Assembly: GCA_031963405.1 (NCBI GenBank)
Contig: JASSUJ010000001.1
Coordinates: 558,001 to 622,000, forward strand
Source: JASSUD01 sp031963405
GTDB taxonomy: Bacteria; Pseudomonadota; Gammaproteobacteria; Burkholderiales; Burkholderiaceae
Reading direction: 5' to 3'
Length of the DNA stretch: 64,000 nucleotides
The translations under genes were made by a program, and so were the position numbers. A model generated the notes under the pieces. That model was not told where the DNA came from, made no database searches, and was given only the letters and a program-made list of their open reading frames with translations. This document shows, in pieces, positions 1-9,006 of this stretch; position 1 is the stretch's first letter; every line of letters starts with the position of its first letter.

Positions 1-974
1 GTCGAATAAGCCACCACACGCTTGATGTCGTTTTGCACAATACCCAGCAGGCCCATAAACAACGCGGTAATGGCGCCTATTACCATCACAAATGACAAGG
101 CAGCGTCTGACAACTCAAAGAGTGGTGACATGCGCGTCACCATAAAAATGCCCGCGGTCACCATCGTCGCTGCGTGGATTAATGCAGAAATTGGGGTGGG
201 GCCTTCCATCGAATCAGGCAGCCACACATGCAGCGGGAACTGCGCAGATTTGCCCATTGCACCAATAAATAAGCAGATACAAGCAACGCTTAGAAGATTC
301 CAATGCGTGCCTGGGAAAGTCATCGCAACCAGGGCTTCACGCTGACTAAAGATGGTCTCGTAATTGAGTGAGCCAGCGTGCGCTGCCAGCAAGCCAATGC
401 CTAGCAGAAAGCCAAAGTCACCTACCCGATTTACCAAAAAAGCTTTTAAATTCGCATACACAGCGCTTGGGCGGGTATACCAAAAGCCAATCAGCAAATA
501 AGAAACTAAGCCAACCGCTTCCCAGCCAAAAAAGAGTTGCAAGAAATTGTTGCTCATCACGAGCATCAACATCGCAAAAGTGAACAGCGAAAGATAGGAA
601 AAGAAACGCTGATAACCGCTGTCATCCTGCATATAGCCAATGGTGTAAATATGCACCATTAGCGACACGAAGGTCACCACGCACATCATTAATGCAGTTA
701 ATGAATCGACCAAAAAGCCTATTTCGAATTTCATATTCCCAATAGGTGTCGGGACCTGCATCCACTCATAGAGCGTCGCGTTATACCCTGCTCCGCCTAC
801 CACGGCAACAAACACGATGGCTGACAGCACAAAGGCAAGTGCAACACCGGCAATCGCCACGGTATGAGCGCCCTTGCGCCCAATACTTTTGCCAAAAAGT
901 CCAGCTATCAGTGAACCCACTAAGGGACTTAGTGGAATTGCAGAAAGCAAGGTGGAATTGAGCATCGTTGCCAT
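1..974 (-). CDS. nuoL: NADH-quinone oxidoreductase subunit L, 5' part
   Basis: Partial gene running off the left edge; about 324 N-terminal codons are present. NuoL is one of the large antiporter-like membrane subunits of complex I and takes part in proton pumping across the inner membrane. The reverse-strand translation begins MATMLNSTLLSAIPLSPLVG and reaches the antiporter signature GIVQNDIKRVVAYST at the window edge, typical of NuoL/ND5. The ATG at 974 gives the usual short lead-in to the first hydrophobic helix; a second ATG nine bases inside is possible. It follows nuoK on the same strand after a 195-base gap that holds half of a palindromic element. nuoM and nuoN would lie beyond the window. 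Identity is secure from motif and position. Confidence 0.95.
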   Translation of the reverse strand, partial: MATMLNSTLLSAIPLSPLVGSLIAGLFGKSIGRKGAHTVAIAGVALAFVLSAIVFVAVVGGAGYNATLYEWMQVPTPIGNMKFEIGFLVDSLTALMMCVVTFVSLMVHIYTIGYMQDDSGYQRFFSYLSLFTFAMLMLVMSNNFLQLFFGWEAVGLVSYLLIGFWYTRPSAVYANLKAFLVNRVGDFGFLLGIGLLAAHAGSLNYETIFSQREALVAMTFPGTHWNLLSVACICLFIGAMGKSAQFPLHVWLPDSMEGPTPISALIHAATMVTAGIFMVTRMSPLFELSDAALSFVMVIGAITALFMGLLGIVQNDIKRVVAYS

Positions 975-1062
975 AGCAGCTTAGTATGTTACGCGTAAAG
1001 GAAAGCCCGCCATGCCCATGATTTGCATGGCGAACACATCAATAATATTAGTTTGGAAGAAC

Positions 1063-1113
1063 GCTCGGAACCTCTGCATAACCCCTTGGGCGGCGTTATG
1101 TCCCTTGCCATAC
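1063..1113. repeat. Half copy of the palindromic intergenic element (GGAACCTCTGCATAACCCC arm class)
   Basis: In the nuoK-nuoL gap, GGAACCTCTGCATAACCCC is followed by TTGGGCGGC. The same arm starts the complete element at 63167-63285. The matching right arm is not seen, so this is a truncated copy. Confidence 0.6.
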
Positions 1114-1169
1114 CTCTAAATGCAATCTTATTTGAAAGACTTTTAAATCAGTAAGCAAAAGCAAAAATC

Positions 1170-1475
1170 TTAACCTTTCAAATGATCAAATGCTTTTGCA
1201 TCAACTGTATCCAGTTTGCGAAACATGGTTACTAAAATCGCCAGGCCAATCGCGGCTTCGGCGGCGGCCACGGCGAGTACAAAGAAGACAAAAACTTGCC
1301 CGTGCAAATCTTTAAGAAAATGTGAAAAAGCCACAAAATTCGTATCAACAGCAAGCAGCATGAGTTCGATTGACATCAAAATAACAATCATATTGCGTCG
1401 ATTTAAAAAAATACCGACCACACCAATCGCAAACAGCATCGCACTCAGAATCAGATAATGTGCGAGAGAAAACAT
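1170..1475 (-). CDS. nuoK: NADH-quinone oxidoreductase subunit K
   Basis: Small hydrophobic complex I subunit of 101 residues, the normal family length, with three predicted membrane helices (about residues 3-22, 28-50 and 60-85). The second helix carries the conserved glutamate in ILMSIELMLLAVDTNFVAF and the third has AAAEAAIGLAILV, the buried acidic residues of the proton path in NuoK/ND4L. It lies between nuoJ and nuoL in standard nuo order. The gap to nuoJ is 121 bases instead of the usual tight spacing. An ORF on the opposite strand over the same region is a shadow. Confidence 0.97.
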   Translation of the reverse strand: MFSLAHYLILSAMLFAIGVVGIFLNRRNMIVILMSIELMLLAVDTNFVAFSHFLKDLHGQVFVFFVLAVAAAEAAIGLAILVTMFRKLDTVDAKAFDHLKG

Positions 1476-1596
1476 ATATGCTCCGGTTTGATTAAATTAG
1501 GAAAGGTCTGCACGCCTCCCCTTTTCACATTAAATCTGGCAGTGGCGGCAAAGGCATTCGTTGCCACAGAGCCAGCAGCTTTCCCTAGCGCCTTTG

Positions 1597-2244
1597 TTAA
1601 GCATTCAGCTTAGGCTCTGACGTTTCTTGCGGGATGGATTGCTCTGACTGCATTTTGACAAGCCGCACCCGCCCTGCAGGGGAGGCGCGAAGTTGTTCGG
1701 CTATGTCGGTGCGTTTACGATCCTTCCCGTGACGTAGAGTCAAGGCCAAGGCCGCGATAATGGCTACTAGCAACACCAATCCAGCAATTTCAAAGGCAAA
1801 AATATAGTCGGTGTAAATCAACTTGCCCAGCATGTGCGTGTTCGAATAGGTGCTGACTTGCTCACCCATGTGTTGTGCAGCAAGGGCAGTGGCAGTCGCG
1901 CTATAGCTATGCCATAAAATCAAGCCTGTCTCAAGCATCATCAAGATACCAACGCCGGCGGCAAGCGGCATAAAGCGCTTAAAATCTTCTCGTAAAGTGC
2001 TGGCTTTGAAATCAAGCATCATCACGACAAATAAAAACAGCACCATGACCGCGCCTACATAAACCAGCACCAGCAAGATGGCAAGAAATTCGGCCTGCAA
2101 TAGCAACCACAACGCAGCGGCATTAAAGAAAGCAAGCACTAAAAATAGCGCCGACTGTACCGAATCAGGCGCACTCACCACACGTACGGCTGAAAACAGT
2201 AGTACGCCTGCGAAGAAATAAAACAACAAATTAGCAAAGTCCAT
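1597..2244 (-). CDS. nuoJ: NADH-quinone oxidoreductase subunit J
   Basis: Membrane subunit of complex I (ND6 family), 215 residues, with five predicted helices in the first ~165 residues and a hydrophilic C-terminal tail. The conserved third-helix segment LVLVYVGAVMVLFLFVVMML, with its characteristic pi-bulge region, is present. The gene ends TLRHGKDRKRTDIAEQLR followed by a tail rich in Gln, Ser and Glu that is variable in the family. It lies between nuoI (150-base gap) and nuoK (121-base gap). Start ATG at 2244 leads directly into the first helix. Confidence 0.96.
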   Translation of the reverse strand: MDFANLLFYFFAGVLLFSAVRVVSAPDSVQSALFLVLAFFNAAALWLLLQAEFLAILLVLVYVGAVMVLFLFVVMMLDFKASTLREDFKRFMPLAAGVGILMMLETGLILWHSYSATATALAAQHMGEQVSTYSNTHMLGKLIYTDYIFAFEIAGLVLLVAIIAALALTLRHGKDRKRTDIAEQLRASPAGRVRLVKMQSEQSIPQETSEPKLNA

Positions 2245-2394
2245 CTTTAAAGGCTCATCAAGTAGATGATCAACAGTCAGCGATCAAGCATCCGGTTTAA
2301 TAGTTTGACATCATCGAAATATTTCTTAGCTACAACTTAGACAGACCTTTCCCCAACACAACACTTACTACGGTATTTTTCTCAGGTAGTGTCT

Positions 2395-2889
2395 TTATTT
2401 AAACGGCGCATCAGCTGCTTTAGCTGCGGCAATTTCAGTCTCATAACGATCACCTACTGCCAGCAGCATTTCTTTTGTGAAATAGAGATCACCGCGCTTC
2501 TCACCATGATATTCAAGCATCTGAGTCTCAACAATGGCATCGACCGGGCAGCTTTCTTCACACAAACCGCAGAAGATACATTTAGTCAAATCAATGTCAT
2601 AGCGCGTAGTGCGACGCGAATTGTCAGCGCGCTTTTCCGATTCAATGCTAATCGCTAATGCTGGGCATACTGCTTCGCATAACTTACAGGCGATGCATCG
2701 CTCTTCCCCATTCGGATAGCGACGTAGTGCGTGCAGCCCGCGAAAACGGGGCGACAGTGGTGTTTTTTCCTCTGGAAACTGCACCGTGACTTTACGTGCA
2801 AAGAGATAGCGTCCAGTGAGGGCTAAGCCTCGGAATAATTCAAGCAGCAAGAAGCTGCTGAAAAAACTTTTGATCCTAGTCCACATCAT
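2395..2889 (-). CDS. nuoI: NADH-quinone oxidoreductase subunit I (2x[4Fe-4S] ferredoxin)
   Basis: Peripheral-arm iron-sulfur subunit (TYKY homologue), 164 residues. Two ferredoxin motifs, CIACKLCEAVCP and CIFCGLCEESCP, hold clusters N6a and N6b, which pass electrons from NuoG to the N2 cluster of NuoB. The amphipathic N-terminus (about residues 1-30) packs against the membrane arm. Length is normal for Burkholderia-type NuoI. The gene precedes nuoJ; the gap to nuoH holds a complete palindromic element. Confidence 0.97.
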   Translation of the reverse strand: MMWTRIKSFFSSFLLLELFRGLALTGRYLFARKVTVQFPEEKTPLSPRFRGLHALRRYPNGEERCIACKLCEAVCPALAISIESEKRADNSRRTTRYDIDLTKCIFCGLCEESCPVDAIVETQMLEYHGEKRGDLYFTKEMLLAVGDRYETEIAAAKAADAPFK

Positions 2890-2903
2890 TTAGTCCATCT
2901 TCT

Positions 2904-3009
2904 GAGGAAGGTCTGTATAAGCCGGATGGCGGCGTCATACTTCCTTGCCGTACTTAACGTACTGTCTGCGTCAGTATTCCTTGCCATCCGACTTATACAG
3001 ACCTTCCTT
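2904..3009. repeat. Palindromic intergenic element with 26-bp arms, between nuoI and nuoH
   Basis: Left arm 2905-2930 and right arm 2983-3008 are inverted copies with one mismatch (arm begins AGGAAGGTCTGTATAAG). The core contains GGCGTCATAC, TTCCTTGCCGTAC and GTACTGTCTGCGTCAG, which recur in other copies in this window. In nuo mRNA it would fold into a long stem between two cistrons. Confidence 0.9.
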
Positions 3010-3068
3010 AATTATTCGTGCGATTTTTTATGATGCATCTTGTATTTTGTACAAGATGCACCTCCCTA

Positions 3069-4133
3069 CTATTTCCAAATATTCCAAGGCGACATAATCA
3101 CAAAACCTACTCCTACTAGCCATACGACTGATAGAGGGATAAAGATTTTCCAGGCCAAGCGCATAATTTGATCATAGCGATAGCGCGGGAAGGTAGCGCG
3201 TACCCAAATAAATACTGACAACAGTAAAAAGACTTTGAGCGCTAACCAGAAAAAACCAGGAACCCATGCAAGCAAGCTAAATGGTGCATCCCATCCGCCT
3301 AGAAAAAGGGTTGCTGTCAGGGTTGAGATAACGATCATATTGATATATTCAGCCAGGAAGAAAAGCGCAAAAGCCATCCCTGAATATTCCACCATATGAC
3401 CGGCTACAATTTCTGACTCGCCTTCGACCACATCAAACGGATGCCGGTTCGTTTCCGCAATGCCCGAAATAAAATATATGCCAAAGATAGGCAATAGCGG
3501 CAGCCAATTCCACGACAATAAGTTCAAGCCAAGGCTAGCAAACATCCCTCTTTGCTGCGAATGGACGATATCCGATAGGTTAAGGCTGCCTGCAGTCATC
3601 AACACAACTGCCAGCGCAAACCCCATCGGGATTTCATACGAGACCATTTGTGCCGCTGCGCGCATCGCGCCTAGCAACGCATATTTTGAATTCGAGGCCC
3701 AACCCGCGAGAATCACGCCATACACGCCCACCGACGAGATCGCCATCACATATAGCAGGCCCGCGTTAATGTCACCTAATACCGCCTCTGCCTGAAAAGG
3801 AATCACAGCCCATACGGCAAAGGCAGGCGCCACTGTCATAATGGGTGCAAGCGCATAAAGCCAATGGGTTGCCTTAGTAGGAATAATCACTTCCTTTAAG
3901 AGCAGCTTCAGCACATCGGCAATCGGCTGCAATAAGCCAAGTGGCCCGACACGATTTGGCCCAAGCCGCACGTGCATCCAACCGATCAGCTTACGTTCCC
4001 ATAAAATCAAATAAGCTACGCTTAATAGCAAGCACAGTATTAGCACCAAAATACGTGCCACTGTCCAGACTGTCGGCCAAGCCGCGCCAAGTACATGCTC
4101 ACCAAAAGCATGAATCGCATTCAACCCACTCAT
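3069..4133 (-). CDS. nuoH: NADH-quinone oxidoreductase subunit H
   Basis: Membrane subunit of 354 residues (ND1 family) that joins the peripheral and membrane arms and helps form the quinone chamber. Family segments seen are WERKLIGWMHVRLGPNRVGP near residue 45, then ETNRHPFDVVEGESEIVAGH and the loop FIWVRATFPRYRYDQIM. About eight membrane helices are predicted. Length matches Burkholderia homologues. It lies between nuoG and nuoI, with gaps of 141 and 179 bases. Confidence 0.97.
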   Translation of the reverse strand: MSGLNAIHAFGEHVLGAAWPTVWTVARILVLILCLLLSVAYLILWERKLIGWMHVRLGPNRVGPLGLLQPIADVLKLLLKEVIIPTKATHWLYALAPIMTVAPAFAVWAVIPFQAEAVLGDINAGLLYVMAISSVGVYGVILAGWASNSKYALLGAMRAAAQMVSYEIPMGFALAVVLMTAGSLNLSDIVHSQQRGMFASLGLNLLSWNWLPLLPIFGIYFISGIAETNRHPFDVVEGESEIVAGHMVEYSGMAFALFFLAEYINMIVISTLTATLFLGGWDAPFSLLAWVPGFFWLALKVFLLLSVFIWVRATFPRYRYDQIMRLAWKIFIPLSVVWLVGVGFVIMSPWNIWK

Positions 4134-4179
4134 TAAGCCATTTCCAAATGATAAAAAAGATTATCTACCTCAAGGCCTG

Positions 4180-4265
4180 TTTACGATCTTTCTAAAAGGC
4201 CGTCAGTCGGGGGTACCCAAAGCATGACTCACCACTTTTAAAAGACGCTGAACAGGTACTTAGCT
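4180..4265. repeat. Degenerate repeat sequence in the nuoG-nuoH gap
   Basis: The stretch includes TTTCTAAAAGGCCGTCAGTC and a related inverted segment near GACGCTGAACAGGTACTTAG. It resembles the CCTAAAAGGCCGT sequence near 21570. No clean pair of arms can be drawn, so it is recorded as a decayed copy. Confidence 0.35.
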
Positions 4266-4274
4266 ATATCAATC

Positions 4275-6656
4275 CTAAGCTGCTTTTTCTACTTGCACTT
4301 CCCCAAACAAACTACCTAACTTTGCCGAGGCGCTAGTCGCTGCGCTCACACGCACCACTTTGGGCGATAAACGTGCATCGCGTATAGCTGGCATAGTTGC
4401 CGAATATTGGCCTTGTCGCACACATACTATATCGCCGTCTTGCAACCCCAAGCTATCAAATAAACTGGAGGGGAGCGCCGCGAAGCGAGCATTTTTAGCG
4501 GATTTGGTTAGCTGCAACGAAGGAGCACGACGCACTAACGGATCAGCTTGATAAATTGGCACATCAGCCAAACGTTCAAAAGCTTGAGAAGGTAAAACTT
4601 GACGCTGCGCGTAGCTAGCTTCAAAAGCTGTCCCAAGCAACACTTTTGCTCCGTCGATCTTATTCGACAGACGTTGGGCAAAATCATCCCCAATTTGCTT
4701 GAGTGTATCGATACGTACTTGCTCAACTGTCTCGTAAGCAAACCCTGGCAAATTTAATAAGCTACCTAACGCACGCAAGATTTTCCATCCTGGACGTGTT
4801 TCACCAAGCGGCCGTGCTACGCCATTGAAGCTTTGCAGCGTGCCTTGCGCATTGATAAAAGAGCCACCTGTTTCAGTAAACGGTGCTATGGGCAAAATCA
4901 GATCTAGTAAATGCGCACTATCCTGATGCGGTTTGAAAGCTGTAAAGCTCACCACTTGCTCTGCTTGTGCCAGCGCAGCTAGTGCTTCTGCTGGGTTTGC
5001 CAAATCATACTCAGGCTCAACGTTAAACAGCAGATAAGCCTTGCGAGGCTTTTTAAATACCTCAGCCGCATTTAACCCACCTCTACCCGGTGTTGTGCCA
5101 ATCAAATGAGCACCGGTAGTATTAGCAGCTTCAGTCAAAAAGCCAAGCGTCGCGCCTGCATTGTCAGCCAGCCATTGCGCGGCTTCATGCAGTAAGCTGA
5201 AATCTGGATGCGAAAGCGCAGCGTTGCCGAGCAATACTGCGCGGTTGCTTGTTGCGTTGTTCAGTGCAAGCGCTGCAGCTTGTGCGACGGGCGTTGGGGT
5301 AATGTGTGCAAAGGCGCTCGGCACCGCCACTTCTTTGGCTCGCGCAAGTGCGGCAATGATGCCGCCTAGCTCATCCAGCCAAGCAGATGGCGCGGCGACT
5401 AAACGCTGCGCGGTAGGAATGAGTGCATCATCATCCAATGCGTTCAATAAATAAAGCTGTGCACCATTCTTCGCAGCTTGCCGCAAACGCGCGGCTAATA
5501 GCGGATGGTCACGATTCAGAAAAGAGCCAATCACGAGCGCGCTATCTAAGCTAGCTAGCGCTTCAATAGGCATACCAAGCCACGGCGCACCTTGGAGCGA
5601 GGCACGAAAATCAGTTTGTCGCAGTCGGAAGTCGAGATTGGTGATACCCAGCTGAGTACTCAACTGTTTCAACAAAAATAGTTCTTCCAGCGTACTGTGG
5701 GGGCTAGCTAAGATGGCAATCGAATCAGGCCCATGCTCACGCTTAATCGCCTCTAGCTGCTCAACCGCTACCGAGAGAGCGCTTTGCCAATCAAGTGCCT
5801 GCCATGTATCTGCCTGCTTTTGCATTGCTTGGGTTAAACGCTCTTCGCTATTTAAGCCTTCGTATGAAAAGCGGTCTTTATCAGAAATCCAACACTCGTT
5901 AATAGTTTCATTTTCAAGTGGCAATACACGCAACACGCGTTGTTGTTTGACTTGTACGATTAAGTTCGCTCCCACACTGTCATGTGGGCTAATGGATTTA
6001 TAGCGGGTTAGCTCCCAATTACGGGCACTATAGCGGAAAGGTTTAGAGGTCAATGCACCGACTGGGCATAAATCGATCATATTGCCCGACAGTTCGGAAT
6101 CGACCGAGTGACCAAGGAAGGAAGTGATTTCAGCATGCTCGCCACGCCCAAGCATACCCAATTCCATTACACCTGCTACTTCCTGCCCAAACCGCACGCA
6201 TCGCGTACAGTGAATACAGCGGCTCATTTCTTCTGCCGAGATCAATGGCCCAAGTTGTTTATGGAAAACTACCCGCTTTTCTTCTTCGTAGCGCGACTTC
6301 GATTTGCCATAACCTACTGCCAAGTCTTGCAATTGGCATTCACCACCTTGATCGCAAATTGGACAATCAAGCGGATGGTTAATCAGCAGAAATTCCATCA
6401 CCGCTTGCTGGGCTTTGAGTGCTTTTTCAGAGCGCGTTCTTACCACCATGCCATTGGAAACAGGCGTGGCACAGGCAGGTACTGCCTTAGGCATTTTTTC
6501 AACGTCAACCAGGCACATCCGGCAATTGGCCGCAATGGTCAATTTCTTGTGATAGCAAAAGTGCGGAATGTAGGTGTTAAGCTGCTGCGCAGCTTGAATC
6601 ACCATCGTACCTTCGGGCACTTGAACTTTTTTGCCGTCTACTTCTAATTCAACCAT
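4275..6656 (-). CDS. nuoG: NADH-quinone oxidoreductase subunit G
   Basis: Large peripheral-arm subunit, 793 residues. The N-terminal ~220 residues carry the cluster motifs: the [2Fe-2S] domain with CYHKKLTIAANCRMC, the His/Cys motif region CPICDQGGECQLQDLA, and CIHCTRCVRF. The rest is a molybdopterin-oxidoreductase-like fold without obvious cofactor sites, as is normal for NuoG. It relays electrons between NuoF and NuoI. Start ATG at 6656 gives MVELEVDGKKVQVPEGT, the expected ferredoxin-like opening. The gap to nuoF is 290 bases and contains palindromic elements. Confidence 0.97.
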   Translation of the reverse strand: MVELEVDGKKVQVPEGTMVIQAAQQLNTYIPHFCYHKKLTIAANCRMCLVDVEKMPKAVPACATPVSNGMVVRTRSEKALKAQQAVMEFLLINHPLDCPICDQGGECQLQDLAVGYGKSKSRYEEEKRVVFHKQLGPLISAEEMSRCIHCTRCVRFGQEVAGVMELGMLGRGEHAEITSFLGHSVDSELSGNMIDLCPVGALTSKPFRYSARNWELTRYKSISPHDSVGANLIVQVKQQRVLRVLPLENETINECWISDKDRFSYEGLNSEERLTQAMQKQADTWQALDWQSALSVAVEQLEAIKREHGPDSIAILASPHSTLEELFLLKQLSTQLGITNLDFRLRQTDFRASLQGAPWLGMPIEALASLDSALVIGSFLNRDHPLLAARLRQAAKNGAQLYLLNALDDDALIPTAQRLVAAPSAWLDELGGIIAALARAKEVAVPSAFAHITPTPVAQAAALALNNATSNRAVLLGNAALSHPDFSLLHEAAQWLADNAGATLGFLTEAANTTGAHLIGTTPGRGGLNAAEVFKKPRKAYLLFNVEPEYDLANPAEALAALAQAEQVVSFTAFKPHQDSAHLLDLILPIAPFTETGGSFINAQGTLQSFNGVARPLGETRPGWKILRALGSLLNLPGFAYETVEQVRIDTLKQIGDDFAQRLSNKIDGAKVLLGTAFEASYAQRQVLPSQAFERLADVPIYQADPLVRRAPSLQLTKSAKNARFAALPSSLFDSLGLQDGDIVCVRQGQYSATMPAIRDARLSPKVVRVSAATSASAKLGSLFGEVQVEKAA

Positions 6657-6676
6657 GATAAGGCCGTCTCAAAAAG

Positions 6677-6790
6677 GGGAAACGTTGAATCGACCGAGAG
6701 CGGCGTCATACCGGCCGCATTTGTCTATTTCTTGTACTAATGTACTGTCTGCACCGGCATACTTTGCTTCCGGCCGATTCAACGTTTCCC
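6677..6790. repeat. Palindromic intergenic element, GGGAAACGTTGAATCG arm class
   Basis: Arms 6677-6692 and 6775-6790 are perfect 16-base inverted copies. The core has AGCGGCGTCATACC, GTACTAATGTACTGTCTGC and CGGCATACTTTGCTTCC, matching the cores of other copies. It lies between nuoF and nuoG. Confidence 0.88.
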
Positions 6791-6799
6791 ATGCTGTGC

Positions 6800-6895
6800 T
6801 AAACAAACTGGGTATGGTGTTATACCGCCCTGCTCTACTAAATATGTTCTCTACGTCAGCATTTCTTGCTCGTTGCTAATTCAATACTTTCCAAA
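6800..6895. repeat. Decayed second palindromic element in the nuoF-nuoG gap
   Basis: A second core-like stretch (TCTCTACGTCAGCATTTCTTG then CTCGTTGCTAATTCAATAC) follows directly. It matches the 3' half-elements near 33935, 52470 and 54870. The left arm is too degenerate to define. Confidence 0.5.
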
Positions 6896-6946
6896 TTTGC
6901 GTTTGCTAACAAACATCAAATAAGCATCAAATCGGCAAATTTATCT

Positions 6947-8263
6947 TTAGGCAGCGGCAACTTCGTCAAAAGCTGAGGCTGATGTCAAGCAGCGTTTGTG
7001 CTTGACGTGATATTCAAACTCATGCCAGAAATGCTTGAGCATACCTTGCACCGGCATTGCTGCGGCATCACCAAGCGCGCAGATGGTACGCCCCATAATG
7101 TTGCCTGCTACTGAATTGAGTAGATCGAGGTCTTCCGGGCGACCCTGTCCATGCTCGATGCGTTTGACAATGCGATAGAGCCAACCCGTGCCCTCACGGC
7201 ATGGCGTGCATTGGCCGCAGGATTCTTCGTAATAAAAGTACGAAAGGCGCAGTAGCGCACGCACCATACAACGCGTTTCATCCATCACAATGACCGCACC
7301 AGAACCAAGCATCGATCCCGCTTTTGCAATCGAGTCGTAGTCCATATCGGTTTGCATCATTAAGTCGCCAGGCACTACAGGTGCTGAAGAACCGCCCGGT
7401 ATTACTGCCTTAATGGCTTTGCCATTGCGCATGCCACCTGCAAGTTCGAGCAAAGTCGAAAAAGGCGTGCCCAGCGGTACTTCATAGTTGCCTGGCAAAT
7501 TGACATCGCCTGAGACAGAAAAGATTTTCGTGCCGCCGTTATTAGGCTTGCCAATCTCTAAATAATTTTGGGGACCAATCGTTAACAGGAAAGGAACTGC
7601 CGCGAAGGTTTCCGTATTGTTAATCGTGGTGGGCTTGCCAAATAGACCGAAGCTTGCAGGAAAAGGCGGCTTAAAGCGTGGCTGACCCTTCTTGCCTTCA
7701 ATCGACTCAAGCAGCGCTGTCTCTTCACCGCAGATATAGGCACCATAACCATGATGCGCGTGCAGCATAAATGAAAAGTCAGAACCACAAATATTTTGGC
7801 CTAAATAGCCTGCTGCTCCCGCTTCTTCAAGCGCGGCTTCAAAGCGTTCGTAGACTTCCCAAATTTCGCCGTGGATATAGTTATAGCCAACGGTGACGCC
7901 CATCGCATAGGCGCCAATCGCCATCCCTTCAATCAAGGAATGGGGGTTATAGCGCAAAATATCGCGGTCTTTAAAGGTGCCTGGCTCGCCTTCATCAGAA
8001 TTACAAACGAGGTATTTTTGGCCTGGCAACTGGCGGGGCATAAAGCTCCATTTCAAACCAGTTGGAAAGCCTGCGCCACCACGCCCCCGTAAGCCGGATG
8101 CTTTAATCTCAGCAATCACCTGCTCAGGTGGAATTTTTTCAGTCAAGATACGGCGTAGTTGTTGGTAGCCACCGCGTGCTTCGTAATCTTTAAGATGCCA
8201 GTTTTCGCCATTTAAATTGGCGAGAATCAGCGGCTGCAGATGGCGTTCATGTAAGCACGTCAT
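6947..8263 (-). CDS. nuoF: NADH-quinone oxidoreductase subunit F (NADH-binding)
   Basis: Electron-entry subunit, 438 residues. It binds NADH and FMN and holds cluster N3. Seen are the nucleotide/flavin motifs GLRGRGGAGFPTGLKW and CNSDEGEPGTFKDRDIL, and the cluster motif ESCGQCTPCREGT followed by a distal cysteine in GRTICALGDAAA. The start overlaps the stop of nuoE by four bases, so translation is probably coupled. This is one of only two tight junctions left in this nuo operon. Confidence 0.97.
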   Translation of the reverse strand: MTCLHERHLQPLILANLNGENWHLKDYEARGGYQQLRRILTEKIPPEQVIAEIKASGLRGRGGAGFPTGLKWSFMPRQLPGQKYLVCNSDEGEPGTFKDRDILRYNPHSLIEGMAIGAYAMGVTVGYNYIHGEIWEVYERFEAALEEAGAAGYLGQNICGSDFSFMLHAHHGYGAYICGEETALLESIEGKKGQPRFKPPFPASFGLFGKPTTINNTETFAAVPFLLTIGPQNYLEIGKPNNGGTKIFSVSGDVNLPGNYEVPLGTPFSTLLELAGGMRNGKAIKAVIPGGSSAPVVPGDLMMQTDMDYDSIAKAGSMLGSGAVIVMDETRCMVRALLRLSYFYYEESCGQCTPCREGTGWLYRIVKRIEHGQGRPEDLDLLNSVAGNIMGRTICALGDAAAMPVQGMLKHFWHEFEYHVKHKRCLTSASAFDEVAAA

Positions 8264-8736
8264 GAAGCTAACTCCTTAAGCAATTGGTCGAGCTTCTCGC
8301 GGCTCATCCAGCTACACATCCGTTTATTGTTCACTAACAATACCGGCGCATCACCGCATGCGCCCATACATTCGCCCTCTTTGAGGGTAAATTGCCCATC
8401 TGGCGTAGTCTCGTTAAAGCCAATACCCAGCTTGCTTTTCAGATAATCGGCAGCTTCTTGCGCACCAGAAAGCGCGCAAGGCAAATTAGTGCAGAGGGTA
8501 ATTTTGTGGCGGCCAACTGGCGTTGTCTGATACATCGTATAAAAAGTTGCCACTTCCTGCACCGCAATCGTTGGCATCTTTAAATAATCGGCAATAAATT
8601 GCATGATTTCCGCAGAGAGCCAGCCATGCTCAGTCTGAGCAATGGCGAGCGCCGCCATCACGGCAGACTCGCGTCGGTCAGACGGATATTTTGCTACCGC
8701 AGCATCAATTTTCTTTAAGGATTCAGCACTGAGCAT
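8260..8736 (-). CDS. nuoE: NADH-quinone oxidoreductase subunit E
   Basis: Thioredoxin-fold [2Fe-2S] subunit (cluster N1a) partnering NuoF. Cluster ligands are CTNLPC and, about 35 residues on, CMGAC in KEGECMGACGDAPVLLVNN. The ATG at 8736 gives MLSAESLKKIDAAVAKYP, the usual start in this family, and 158 residues. An upstream in-frame GTG at 8781 would add a charged 15-residue extension and is considered less likely. The 270-base gap to nuoD holds two palindromic elements. Confidence 0.94.
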   Translation of the reverse strand: MLSAESLKKIDAAVAKYPSDRRESAVMAALAIAQTEHGWLSAEIMQFIADYLKMPTIAVQEVATFYTMYQTTPVGRHKITLCTNLPCALSGAQEAADYLKSKLGIGFNETTPDGQFTLKEGECMGACGDAPVLLVNNKRMCSWMSREKLDQLLKELAS

Positions 8737-8796
8737 TTTCGAGCCTGACTCTTCTTTATCAAAGCGATCTTTATTACCCACGTTTTACCACGAGCT

Positions 8797-8876
8797 TTTT
8801 AGAACCTATTTAGTACCTTTCTGACGGCCTCGCGCCAACACAGACAGTACAACACGTACGGCAAGCCGGCGAGTCA
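8797..8876. repeat. Decayed palindromic element, AGAACCTATTTAG arm class
   Basis: AGAACCTATTTAGTACC is followed by CTCGCGCC, ACAGACAGTACAAC and CGTACGGCAAG, the same order as the complete neighbour at 8901-9004. The right arm is reduced to a short GGCGAG stretch. Confidence 0.6.
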
Positions 8877-8900
8877 CCTAGTTTTACCGCATAACTTTCC

Positions 8901-9004
8901 AGAACCTGTTTAGGGTCTTCCTGGTGGTCTCGCGCCGCCGCAGACAGTACAACAACGTACGGCAAGGAGGCGCGAGACCGCCAGGGAGAGCCTAAACGGG
9001 TTCT
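8901..9004. repeat. Palindromic element with 36-bp arms upstream of nuoE, downstream of nuoD
   Basis: Left arm 8901-8936 (begins AGAACCTGTTTAGGG) pairs with right arm 8969-9004, with four differences, three of which still pair as G-U in RNA. The core CAGACAGTACAAC..GTACGGCAAGG is the shared core in inverted orientation. Confidence 0.9.
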
Positions 9005-9006
9005 AA